Assembly: GCA_000402775.1 (NCBI GenBank)
Contig: AQSC01000045.1
Coordinates: forward strand, 1 to 26,944
Source of the DNA: Euryarchaeota archaeon SCGC AAA252-I15
GTDB lineage: Archaea; Altiarchaeota; Altiarchaeia; IMC4; SCGC-AAA252-I15
DNA length: 26,944 nucleotides
Reading direction: 5' to 3'
Shown here: positions 1 through 6,856 of the stretch, piece after piece
How positions within the stretch are numbered: position 1 is the first letter of the stretch
Layout: each line of letters begins with the position of its first letter
Translations under genes and position numbers: made by a program
Notes under the pieces: generated by a model
The model's input: only the letters and a program-made list of their open reading frames with translations
Databases searched by the model: none
What the model was told of the DNA's origin: nothing

Positions 1-6
1 ATCAAC

Positions 7-21
7 CCTTATTATATAAGG
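7..21 (+). promoter_or_regulatory. TATA-like promoter element within a palindrome
   Basis: The A/T-rich sequence TTATATAAGG lies about 35 nt upstream of the ATG at 55 and resembles an archaeal TATA box. It sits inside an inverted repeat (CCTTAT, 3-nt spacer, ATAAGG), which could also be an operator. A second A/T block (gatataaaac) follows at 21-30. This is a position and composition argument only. Confidence 0.35.
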
Positions 22-54
22 ATATAAAACAATATGTTTTCACGGGGTGGTCGG

Positions 55-258
55 ATGAAGAAGGCCAGACACAAAATATTCGACGATTTAGACAAGCTTC
101 AAAGGCTGAAGATTGACAAAGAGCGGGGCTTGCCGGGGAAGATGTGCACTGTCTATACTCCGATAAAAGAGTGTGTTGGAGGAAAGTGCATCTGGTACGA
201 TACCGGTGATGGAAGCTGTTGGGTACTCAACCCGAAGCCAAAGAAAGCAAGAATATAA
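55..258 (+). CDS. small four-cysteine protein of unknown function
   Basis: A 67-residue protein if translation starts at ATG 55, which follows the purine-rich stretch GGGGTGG. An in-frame ATG at 34 would add seven residues but has no comparable ribosome-binding site. The N-terminal half is Lys/Arg-rich and probably helical. The C-terminal half holds four cysteines (MC, EC, KC, SC) with aromatic residues between them, a pattern that could bind zinc or form disulfides. There is no signal peptide, so a cytoplasmic location is likely. It lies 15 nt upstream of the Cys-rich lipoprotein genes and may be co-transcribed with them. I do not recognise the family. Confidence 0.6.
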   Translation: MKKARHKIFDDLDKLQRLKIDKERGLPGKMCTVYTPIKECVGGKCIWYDTGDGSCWVLNPKPKKARI

Positions 259-273
259 AACACCAAATAGACG

Positions 274-1032
274 GTGAAGTCAACTTCTATCCTACTGTTA
301 ACAGTATTAGTCCTAACATTAGGGTGTATCGGCGGGCAAGTCAATGAGACTACAACAACCACGACAATACTCTGCAGTATAGAGGCAGATGGTTTTGGAA
401 AAACGCAATGCATTTCAGATGAGGCCGTAATTAGGAATGAGCCGGATCTATGCGACCTTCTTTCAGAGAGGATTTGGATTGAAACTTGTCTTAGGAAAGT
501 CGCTGAAGACGCGCTTGACGCTGAAATATGTGAAAAGATTGGGTCTGAGAGAGTTCAAGTTGAGTGCATCAAGGAGATTGCTGTCAAGAGTAAAGACGGG
601 AATCTGTGCGATAGGATAGAGGATAATTCGAATAAGGACGCATGCTTTTACTCTGTTGCAGTTGGTTCCGCTAATTCACTTTTTTGCAGGAGTATTTCAG
701 TGGGAAATTCAAAATACAGGTGTCTTGCAATAACAGAGAGAGATGCGAGTGACTGCGGAAAAATCGAAGAAGTTTCAACTAGAGACTACTGCTACTTAAT
801 GATTGCTGGCATAAAACCTCTAAATGATTCATGCAGTGTTATTGAGACTGAAAAATTGAAAAACGATTGCTTCACAATTCTCGCAGAGAAGATGTTGGAC
901 TTGTCTTTTTGCGGTGAAATAACAGAAACCGAGGGAAAAACAAATTGTGAGGGTAAGGCAAGGCAGGCAATCACAAGAATTCAAAACATGCAAGCGAGTT
1001 TCAACGAGACAGTGAAAATCAATCCGCAGTAA
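274..1032 (+). CDS. Cys-pair repeat lipoprotein (paralogue 1)
   Basis: A predicted 252-residue secreted lipoprotein starting at GTG 274. The signal peptide ends in a lipobox (LTLGC, Cys18) and is followed by a Thr-rich linker. The rest is a solenoid-like array of eight units. In each unit two cysteines are separated by exactly 11 residues, and successive pairs are separated by 13 residues (once 10), giving a period of about 26 residues. Ile or Leu usually sits three residues after the first Cys, and IA/VA after the second, as in a short helical hairpin. The most likely reading is one disulfide per helical pair. The gene ends 6 nt before a paralogue with the same architecture. I know no named family; the function is unknown, probably cell-surface. 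Confidence 0.75.
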   Translation: MKSTSILLLTVLVLTLGCIGGQVNETTTTTTILCSIEADGFGKTQCISDEAVIRNEPDLCDLLSERIWIETCLRKVAEDALDAEICEKIGSERVQVECIKEIAVKSKDGNLCDRIEDNSNKDACFYSVAVGSANSLFCRSISVGNSKYRCLAITERDASDCGKIEEVSTRDYCYLMIAGIKPLNDSCSVIETEKLKNDCFTILAEKMLDLSFCGEITETEGKTNCEGKARQAITRIQNMQASFNETVKINPQ

Positions 1033-1038
1033 AAAAAA

Positions 1039-1758
1039 GTGAACTATAAAATACTTCTAAAAACGGCATTGATTTTTTTTATTGTATCAACCTCAGCATG
1101 CATGAACGGGAAAACCAGTGAAATCCCAGAAACTGAGGAAGAAAAAGTAATAATTAATGTACCGGAATGCGCGAACATAACTGATGAATTCCTCCGGGGA
1201 GAATGTCTTCTAAACCAAGCACGGGAGAAACTTAATGAAGACATTTGCAATGACATAATAAACGAATTAAGCCAAGTTAACTGCTTCAACATTTTATCGA
1301 TCGAAAAAAAAGACTCGAAAATCTGCAATAGAATCAGAATGATAGAACAAAAAAACTCATGCCTCAACGCATTAGCACTTAAAACCTCAAACGAATCAAT
1401 CTGTAATATGATTGGAGATGGAGATACAATGTTTAAGTGCACAGCCCAAGTCAGACAATCACCCATTTTCTGTAAAAATATCAAGGATGTTAAAACACAC
1501 GATTGGTGCCTGCTAAACCTTGCACTAAAACTATCTAACGCAACAACATGCGAGGAGATTATAAATGTTTCTTTTAGGGACAACTGCTATTTAGACTACG
1601 TAAAGGAACACAAGTTAAGCGCCCTAGTATGCAACAGGATTATAGACGACGACGTTTGGGCTGAATGCGAGTCAGAAGCTATCAAACTAAGTTGTGAGGC
1701 TGAAAACTTCAGGCCAAAATATGGAAGCCCAATAGAGCCAAGGCGCAAGGAAAGCTAG
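1039..1758 (+). CDS. Cys-pair repeat lipoprotein (paralogue 2)
   Basis: A 239-residue exported protein starting at GTG 1039, 6 nt after its paralogue. The hydrophobic signal ends in a weak lipobox (STSAC). Seven Cys-x11-Cys units follow, spaced by 13 residues (once 10, once 14), with Ile three residues after the first Cys of each unit. The sequence is clearly diverged from the upstream gene, but the periodicity is the same, including the one short 10-residue spacer. This points to an old tandem duplication with selection on cysteine spacing. The next gene encodes a thioredoxin-like protein, a natural candidate for forming or reshuffling these disulfides. That partnership is inferred from position only. 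Confidence 0.75.
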   Translation: MNYKILLKTALIFFIVSTSACMNGKTSEIPETEEEKVIINVPECANITDEFLRGECLLNQAREKLNEDICNDIINELSQVNCFNILSIEKKDSKICNRIRMIEQKNSCLNALALKTSNESICNMIGDGDTMFKCTAQVRQSPIFCKNIKDVKTHDWCLLNLALKLSNATTCEEIINVSFRDNCYLDYVKEHKLSALVCNRIIDDDVWAECESEAIKLSCEAENFRPKYGSPIEPRRKES

Positions 1759-1791
1759 CTTAAATAAAATAAAAACACTAATAAAGGTTAG

Positions 1792-2637
1792 ATGAAGCGA
1801 AAAAACATCCAGATAGTCTTAATAAGTTTGGTGATAACAGTACTTCTCTGGTTTCTTTTAGGCGGGAAGACAACTCCCACAGTAAATGAAACAACCCTTC
1901 AAAATGATACAACACTTCTTCAAACCACAACACAAGGACCATTTACATCAACAACAATAAAGCAGCATGCGGGAGTAATCACTTCAACTAGCAAACCAGG
2001 CGAAAAAATAGTCTTCGAGCCGAATAGATTCCAAATTGATCCTAACGCAAGGGTTTGCGCGAAGGGACAGTGGGTTATAGTCAGGATGTACTCTAACTCG
2101 ACTTGCAAGGAGTGTGTTTGGGTTCGAGAGATCTTTGATGAAGTGGTAAAAGAGTGGGAGGAGAAAGGTAGGATACACCCCATAAGATGGGATGTTGACA
2201 CTGGAGATAACAATTATACAACGGAGGTGGAGGAGAGTATACCCGCCTCGGATAGAAAACTATTTAGGATGTATAGCCCTGAAATGGAAATACCGACCTT
2301 CATCTTAGGATGCAAGTATTATCGTGTTGGTTCTGGATACTATGAAATTCTAGACAGGGCATCGGAGAAAAGAGATCTTGAAGACGCAATCAGAGAAATC
2401 GTAAGACAGTATGAAAAAGACACTCGCATAGTATCAAGGATTGATGTGGATCCCCCGAAAATCATGGATTACGCCACAACCAGTAGCTTATTCACAACCT
2501 CGACATCAACATCCACAACAAGCTCGAGTACAACATCATCGACTTCAACTTCAACCACAACTACAACAACCACAATCCAGACTGCGGGATTAACAACGAT
2601 TATCCCCCAGATCCCCCAAATAACCCCAATGTTTTAA
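1792..2637 (+). CDS. membrane-anchored thioredoxin-like protein with Ser/Thr-rich tail
   Basis: A 281-residue protein starting at ATG 1792. An N-terminal membrane segment (about residues 7-24) is followed by a Thr-rich linker. A thioredoxin-fold domain then carries the redox motif CKEC in the usual place after a beta strand, and the cis-proline strand (EIPTFILG). The last ~60 residues are almost entirely Ser and Thr and end in a Pro/Ile-rich stretch, typical of O-glycosylated wall-spanning linkers. The domain should face the outside of the cell. It follows two secreted Cys-repeat lipoproteins in the same direction (33-nt gap), so a role as their thiol oxidase, reductase or isomerase is plausible. 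The catalytic Cys pair is seen directly; the substrate is inferred. Confidence 0.75.
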   Translation: MKRKNIQIVLISLVITVLLWFLLGGKTTPTVNETTLQNDTTLLQTTTQGPFTSTTIKQHAGVITSTSKPGEKIVFEPNRFQIDPNARVCAKGQWVIVRMYSNSTCKECVWVREIFDEVVKEWEEKGRIHPIRWDVDTGDNNYTTEVEESIPASDRKLFRMYSPEMEIPTFILGCKYYRVGSGYYEILDRASEKRDLEDAIREIVRQYEKDTRIVSRIDVDPPKIMDYATTSSLFTTSTSTSTTSSSTTSSTSTSTTTTTTTIQTAGLTTIIPQIPQITPMF

Positions 2638-2664
2638 ATTCGAAAAATACACGAGGTGTAAATA

Positions 2665-3390
2665 ATGACAACTAAAGTAGTTTTGTACGAAAGCATACCC
2701 GAAGGTATGAGAGTAATCGAAGCCTTCCCAAGCAACGGTTTCGTCAGTACGATAGCAGCGCAAAGAATTATTGATGGATTAGACATGAAGGTTGTAGGGC
2801 ATATTGAGTCTGACAAAATCCAGGGTATTGTCGTAATCCACAACTCAGTACCATTAAAACCCATCCGAGTGTATGCTAAAGACGACTTGTGCGTCATATA
2901 CTCTGAAGTAATGATCCCCTTGGAATATGTGAACGAGTTTTCCAAGGCACTTATTGACTGGTTCAACCGTTTAAAACCCAAAGAGGTTTTCGTGTTGGCG
3001 GGAATATCTGGAGCTGAAGTATCTGGGGAACATGAAATCCTCGGTATTGCCATAACTGATGAGATGTCTAAGAGAATGAAAAATGCCAATGTGAATAAAA
3101 TCGAAAACGGCATGGTTTCTGGCATCTCAGCCGAACTTTTAATGCATTGTAGTGGGGAGGGTATTCCTTGTGTTAGTCTGGTTACAGAAACTCATTTTGT
3201 GCCGGATCCAATGGCTGCAGCATCCATGATTAAGATTCTCAATACTCTTCTTTCAGTTAAAGTAACCACTGACGAGCTTGTTGCCGTTGGGAAAGAGATT
3301 GAATCTCAGGTTAAGGATATTTCAGAGCAGATAAAACGTGGTAAGGAGAAGTATAAGCAGATGGAGTGTTTAACACCCATGTATGGGTGA
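2665..3390 (+). CDS. PAC2-family proteasome assembly chaperone homologue
   Basis: A 241-residue cytoplasmic protein of the PAC2 / COG2047 type, the archaeal PbaA/PbaB-like ATP-grasp-superfamily group related to eukaryotic proteasome assembly chaperone PAC2. Typical features are the N-terminal stretch ending in a P-G-F-V-like turn (SNGFVS), the strand IQGIVVIHNSVPLKPIRV, the segment VFVLAGISG, and the late GEGIPCVSLVTETHF stretch. The start at ATG 2665 has GAGGTG 6 nt upstream. Archaeal members bind proteasome subunits or other clients; the exact role is not established for most. The gene ends in a convergent arrangement with the minus-strand lipoprotein, with a T-run at about 3396-3403 that may terminate it. 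Confidence 0.8.
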   Translation: MTTKVVLYESIPEGMRVIEAFPSNGFVSTIAAQRIIDGLDMKVVGHIESDKIQGIVVIHNSVPLKPIRVYAKDDLCVIYSEVMIPLEYVNEFSKALIDWFNRLKPKEVFVLAGISGAEVSGEHEILGIAITDEMSKRMKNANVNKIENGMVSGISAELLMHCSGEGIPCVSLVTETHFVPDPMAAASMIKILNTLLSVKVTTDELVAVGKEIESQVKDISEQIKRGKEKYKQMECLTPMYG

Positions 3391-3413
3391 AAACACTTTT
3401 TTATTAATTATTA

Positions 3414-3905
3414 TCAGACTAGTACGCAGGTTGCTTCAACTGAATTCACAGTCACATAATATTTTGTCGGTTCATTATAGGTTTTTCCGTCTAGACTCCA
3501 GGACCCTCCCGGTTGTTCCTCTACGTCAAAGCCTAGTTTAAAGCTCTTTTTTATGTACCTGTTTATCACCCCCTCACTTGATGTTTCAGGTGAAGTGTAG
3601 GATCCGCTACAATAGTATTGGTCGCTTTTTTCCCCGATGTTTTTCCCCCACCAACAGCTTAGGGTGTAGTCTGAACTACCGGTTTTCGAGTTTAAAATAT
3701 CGTCTACATATGCTTTTGCGAGTGGTGTTTTTAGTATGTCGGCAGTTAGTTGACTCCCAGATGCCTGAACGAGTATGTTTTCTCCTATGATGTTGCAGGG
3801 ATTTATATATACGGGTGGGATAGTGGTAGTAACCGACCCCCTGTTAAGGCAACCTGTAGTGAATAATATTAAAAAGAGTGATGCGAGTAAAAGCTTCTTC
3901 ATCAT
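3414..3905 (-). CDS. predicted lipoprotein, unknown function
   Basis: A 163-residue minus-strand protein with a clear lipoprotein signal: Lys-Lys, a hydrophobic core, then the lipobox FTTGC (Cys19) and a Thr-rich linker. The mature part has about four further cysteines (NPC, LSC, YYC, ATC), suggesting two disulfides, and a mixed alpha/beta composition. Two adjacent ATG codons (3905 and 3902) are both possible starts. It stands alone, divergent from the aminotransferase gene with about 30 bp between the start codons, so the two probably share a promoter region. I do not recognise the family. Confidence 0.65.
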   Translation of the reverse strand: MMKKLLLASLFLILFTTGCLNRGSVTTTIPPVYINPCNIIGENILVQASGSQLTADILKTPLAKAYVDDILNSKTGSSDYTLSCWWGKNIGEKSDQYYCSGSYTSPETSSEGVINRYIKKSFKLGFDVEEQPGGSWSLDGKTYNEPTKYYVTVNSVEATCVLV

Positions 3906-3937
3906 TTAAATTAATTGTATGTTTTATATTAAAAGCG

Positions 3938-5095
3938 ATGGAGTATGCTGATAGAATTAACAGGATTCCTCCGTACCTCTTCGCGGAGATTGATAAGACA
4001 ATCACATCAAAAAGGAAGTCCGGAGTCGATGTAATAAGTTTGGGTATTGGAGACCCGGACATCCCCACCCCTAAAGAAATTGTTGAATCATTAAGTCTTG
4101 CAAGCCAAAAAACAGTTAACCACCGCTACCCGTCATACGAGGGAATGATAGGATTCCGGGATGCTTGTGCAGTTTGGATGAAGAACCGGTTTAACGTTGA
4201 ATTAAATCCAGAAAGCGAGGTCCTAACTTTAATCGGATCAAAAGAGGGGATAGCTCACATGCCCCTCGCATTTGTCAATCCTTCGGATGTCGTCTTGTAC
4301 TCGAACCCAGGGTACCCTGTTTATGAGGTGGGTACTATTCTCGCAGACGGGATTCCGGTTCCAATCCCACTTGAATCTGAAAACGATTTTAAGCCCGACT
4401 TGTCTGCCATAGATATAAAGACTGCGAGGAAAGCTAGGATAATGCACTTGAATTATCCGAACAATCCGACAGCAGCTACAGTTGAAAAAGAGTTTTTCAG
4501 TGAAGTCGTCTCGTTCGCTAAAGAGCACGATATTATCGTCTGTCATGACGCAGCCTACTCTGAAGTCTCATTCGACGGGTATAAAGCACCGAGTTTCCTC
4601 GAAGTCGACGGTGCATTGGATGTTGGAATAGAATTCCACTCATTATCCAAGACTTTCAACATGACGGGATGGAGGATTGGATTTGCTGCTGGAAATCCAG
4701 AAGTAATTGCCGGATTGGGTAAAGTAAAACAGAACGTCGACTCTGGAGTCTTCCAAGGCATACAGGAGGCGGCAATAACCGCCTTAAACTTGCCGGCAAC
4801 AATAATTGAGAAAAACAACAGGATAATACAGGCGCGAAGAAATCTTATGGTTGACGGACTCTCAAGATTGGGTTGGAAAGTCCCAAAACCAAAGGCAACA
4901 TTCTATTTATGGATTCCAGTCCCAGACGGAAGCCCTTCAATAGACTTCGCCAAGAAAGTCTTGGATGAAACGGGAGTCGTCGTAACACCAGGAGTAGGGT
5001 TTGGAAAATACGGAGAAGGATACATAAGAATTGCATTAACACAATCAGAGCAACGACTTAAGGAAGCGTTAGACAGGCTTGAGAAACTAGAATAA
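3938..5095 (+). CDS. dapL: LL-diaminopimelate aminotransferase-like PLP enzyme
   Basis: A 385-residue class I/II aminotransferase. The start chosen is ATG 3938 (MEYADRINRIPPYLF), the usual N-terminus of this subgroup; the longer open frame from 3878 overlaps the divergent lipoprotein. Landmarks are GDPDIPTP near residue 40, the PLP-contacting NYPNNPTA at 172-179, Asp204 (HDAAYSE), the Schiff-base Lys238 in SLSKTFNMTGWR, Arg246, and the carboxylate-binding Arg in GYIRIALTQ near the C-terminus. The SLSKTFNMTGWR block is typical of DapL and close archaeal relatives. DapL converts tetrahydrodipicolinate to LL-diaminopimelate for lysine synthesis; another amino-acid substrate cannot be excluded. 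The orphan tail of a second, diverged copy lies just downstream. Confidence 0.8.
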   Translation: MEYADRINRIPPYLFAEIDKTITSKRKSGVDVISLGIGDPDIPTPKEIVESLSLASQKTVNHRYPSYEGMIGFRDACAVWMKNRFNVELNPESEVLTLIGSKEGIAHMPLAFVNPSDVVLYSNPGYPVYEVGTILADGIPVPIPLESENDFKPDLSAIDIKTARKARIMHLNYPNNPTAATVEKEFFSEVVSFAKEHDIIVCHDAAYSEVSFDGYKAPSFLEVDGALDVGIEFHSLSKTFNMTGWRIGFAAGNPEVIAGLGKVKQNVDSGVFQGIQEAAITALNLPATIIEKNNRIIQARRNLMVDGLSRLGWKVPKPKATFYLWIPVPDGSPSIDFAKKVLDETGVVVTPGVGFGKYGEGYIRIALTQSEQRLKEALDRLEKLE

Positions 5096-5105
5096 TTTTC
5101 TTTTT

Positions 5106-5147
5106 CCCGAGGCTTTTTCTTTTTTAAAAAGAAAAAGGCTCCGCGGG
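5106..5147 (+). terminator. long inverted repeat after the aminotransferase gene
   Basis: A near-perfect hairpin: the arm cttttt-cttttt pairs with aaaaag-aaaaag, extended by GAGG/GCTC-like and CCC/GGG ends with one or two mismatches. It starts about 10 nt after the aminotransferase stop and is preceded by a T-rich stretch. It could act as a transcription end. Because it sits exactly at the junction with a duplicated gene tail, it may instead be a scar of rearrangement. Confidence 0.45.
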
Positions 5148-5227
5148 AAGGATACGTGAGGATTGCATTAACCCAGGATGCAGAGAGACTGAAAGAAGCG
5201 CTCGAACGACTCTCTAAACTAAAGTAA
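5145..5227 (+). pseudogene. orphan C-terminal tail of a second DapL-like aminotransferase
   Basis: Twenty-seven codons in frame encode EGYVRIALTQDAERLKEALE and then RLSKLK and a stop. The intact enzyme upstream ends in EGYIRIALTQSEQRLKEALD and RLEKLE, so homology runs to the last codon. Many codons differ synonymously (for example ATA AGA against GTG AGG), so this is not a recent copy or an assembly duplication. There is no start codon or upstream homology; the fragment begins at the inverted repeat. It is probably what remains of an older or foreign copy after deletion or replacement. Confidence 0.8.
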
Positions 5228-5282
5228 GAAAATTAGAAAACCGCTTCTAGACGGCTTCCCGGAAAAAATTATTGGAGAATCA

Positions 5283-5594
5283 TCAACCGAACAAAGATGC
5301 GAGTCCGCTTGCAGCGTCTTCCTCACCCTTCTTCTCTTCTTCTTCGCTTTTCTCTTCCTTCTTTGCCTCTGCTTCGGGAGATGCACCTTCAGGTACTCCC
5401 GCAGGTGCGGCAGCAACGGGTGCGACAGTCTTTATTGCCTCTTCGATGTCAACGTCCTCAAGGGATACTACCATAGCCTTGATCTTGGATTCATCGGTTT
5501 TGACACCTGCAGCAGTCAAAACCTTCTTGACGGAAGCCTCGTCGATTTTTCCCCCAGCAGAGTGGAGAAGCATTGCAGCATACACATATTCCAT
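5283..5594 (-). CDS. rpl12: large-subunit stalk protein aP1 (L12)
   Basis: A 103-residue acidic ribosomal stalk protein. The N-terminal dimerisation and aP0-binding helices begin MEYVYAAMLLHSAGG. An Ala/Pro-rich hinge (about residues 58-75) leads to a Glu/Lys-rich helix and the conserved C-terminal factor-binding motif GLASLFG. In archaea several aP1 dimers bind the stalk base protein aP0 and recruit translational GTPases. The motif and length match the family. The gene is usually next to L10/aP0, L1 and L11, but here it stands alone between an aminotransferase and an exported protein, so the aP0 operon may lie elsewhere. On its own strand GAGGT precedes the ATG by about 8 nt. Confidence 0.95.
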   Translation of the reverse strand: MEYVYAAMLLHSAGGKIDEASVKKVLTAAGVKTDESKIKAMVVSLEDVDIEEAIKTVAPVAAAPAGVPEGASPEAEAKKEEKSEEEEKKGEEDAASGLASLFG

Positions 5595-5639
5595 AGTCTA
5601 ATACCTCATTAAAATGATGGCTAATGTATAGGAAACAAG

Positions 5640-5655
5640 CCTATAAAAACCTTTT
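5640..5655 (-). promoter_or_regulatory. probable TATA box for the aP1 gene
   Basis: On the minus strand the sequence AAAAAGGTTTTTATAGG lies about 46-60 nt before the aP1 start codon. It contains a TTTATA-like TATA core preceded by a purine-rich stretch where a BRE would be. The leader would be roughly 20-25 nt and include the GAGGT ribosome-binding site. Confidence 0.45.
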
Positions 5656-5782
5656 TAATTCCCTTTTCCCCTCTTGTTTCATTTTTTCGACACGGTGTTT
5701 CAATGAAACTTATCCCCTGTTTCATCCCAAAGCTTACTAGAGGAATCATTCCTCGCAATAAAAATTGGAGGTGAATCAATAC

Positions 5783-6277
5783 GTGAAAACAATATATTTG
5801 TTAGCCGGGTTGACCGCGCTTGCAGTCTTAGGACTGTTGGTTGCGGGGGATGCGACAGACGATGGAGGAAAGCTTGGTCTTCAGGCCTTTAAGGGAAAAG
5901 GATTTATGATGGGAGGCCACCGAGGCATGGGCCCCGGAGCAAACCTGGGAGAGTTAGGACTCTCTGAAAACGCAACCCGCCAGGAAATCCACAAAGCCAT
6001 GTGGGAGAAGCGTCTTGCCGACCTCGGCTTGACCGAGAGTTCGACTATCGGCGAGTTCCGACAGGCTATGCAAACCCAGAGACAGGCCATGCAAGCCCAG
6101 ATGCAGGAGAAGTATACCGAAATGCTAGGAAAACTAGGTCTAGACTCTGACGCAACACCCGATCAGATCCGTGAAGCCCATAAAGCCTACTGTGAGGAGA
6201 ACCCAGACGACTGCCCAACCAAGTTGGGTTTCCGCGGAGGCTTTGGACGAGGCATGAGAAAACCCTGCGGAGGCTAG
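5783..6277 (+). CDS. exported helical-repeat protein, unknown function
   Basis: The GTG at 5783 is preferred because GGAGGTGA lies 8 nt upstream; the upstream in-frame TTG (5765) and GTG (5771) lie before or within that site. The 164-residue product has an N-terminal membrane segment or signal (about residues 3-21) and a Gly/Met/His-rich stretch (FMMGGHRGMGPG). Three repeats then have the pattern LG-x-LGL-x3-(A/S)T-x2-E/QI-x3-A (beginning LGELGL, LADLGL and LGKLGL), each probably a helical hairpin, with a Gln/Met-rich helix between repeats two and three. The tail is Gly/Arg-rich with three cysteines. Met/His/Cys richness hints at metal binding, but no motif proves it. It heads a cluster of exported proteins ending in an ABC exporter. 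Confidence 0.7.
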   Translation: MKTIYLLAGLTALAVLGLLVAGDATDDGGKLGLQAFKGKGFMMGGHRGMGPGANLGELGLSENATRQEIHKAMWEKRLADLGLTESSTIGEFRQAMQTQRQAMQAQMQEKYTEMLGKLGLDSDATPDQIREAHKAYCEENPDDCPTKLGFRGGFGRGMRKPCGG

Positions 6278-6284
6278 GGACAAA

Positions 6285-6363
6285 TTGGGTTGTCTCCTTA
6301 GGAAGTGGCGGCATAAACGACTAAAAGAGTATTGAATTAGCGCGCTAGGAAGGAGACACCCAA
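6285..6363 (+). repeat. 79-nt inverted-repeat element, terminator or MITE-like
   Basis: Arms at 6285-6299 (TTGGGTTGTCTCCTT) and 6350-6363 (AAGGAGACACCCAA) are complementary over 14 bp with one bulged T. They enclose about 50 nt that includes the palindrome AGCGCGCT. A run of seven T follows at 6369-6375, so a strong terminator for the upstream gene is possible. The arm length and enclosed unique sequence also fit a small non-autonomous element or a structured RNA. Confidence 0.5.
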
Positions 6364-6456
6364 CGAACTTTTTTTGTGTTTCAGTTTTTGTTACAGCTGT
6401 TTCACAAGTATATTAGCTTTGTTTCAACAATTGATTTTTCAAGCGTAAAAAAAATT

Positions 6457-6856
6457 ATGAAAAAAATCCTTGTGTTAGGAATATGTATTCTAATTTCAGG
6501 ATGTGTGAGTAAGGATCCTAACAAAGATAATGTTCAAGAAGGTGAAGGCCCCCCCAAATCAGGTACCACAGGAGGGTATGCGAGAATTTCAGCGTAGAGG
6601 AGAAGTAGCTCCCCGAGAGTCTGGAGAAATGATGAGATTAAATAATTTCACTGGAAGAATGCCTCCAGGAAATGGAAGTGATTTTAGGGATTTCCAAGGG
6701 AAGGGTTTGAATGCTTGCAAGGGCAAGTCTTTAGATGATGAATGTAAATTCGAAGTAAATGGGAGAAGTATTGATGGAAAATGCACGGAAGCGAATGGAA
6801 CACTTTCTTGCAGGCCTGAAACGCAACCCAGACAAAATAGAGGTGAAATGACATGA
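6457..6856 (+). pseudogene. lipoprotein gene broken by one extra C in a C7 tract
   Basis: Translation from ATG 6457 gives a lipoprotein signal (MKKILVLGICILISGC) and then stops at about 6597. Continuing after the C7 run at 6549-6555 in the next frame gives an uninterrupted tail to 6856; removing one C joins the two into a product of about 132 residues. The tail contains the four-Cys module NACKGKSLDDEC...DGKC...LSC, a motif I know from small exported bacterial and archaeal proteins. The stop codon overlaps the start of the next gene (ATGA), so the intact form would be translationally coupled to the surface protein and ABC transporter. The frameshift may be a sequencing or assembly error, a true mutation, or a phase-variable tract. 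Confidence 0.7.

Noticed and set aside
2467..2580. Thr/Ser codon-rich tract as a DNA microsatellite or separate repeat feature
   Set aside because: The aca/tca/act repeats encode the in-frame Ser/Thr-rich tail of the thioredoxin-like protein and are explained by that low-complexity linker.
3878..3937. N-terminal extension of the aminotransferase (20 extra residues)
   Set aside because: It overlaps the start of the divergent lipoprotein gene, and the usual family N-terminus begins at ATG 3938.
5272..5601. 109-codon plus-strand frame rich in Ser/Ala
   Set aside because: It is the antisense shadow of the aP1 gene; the Ser/Ala richness mirrors the Glu/Lys/Ala codons.
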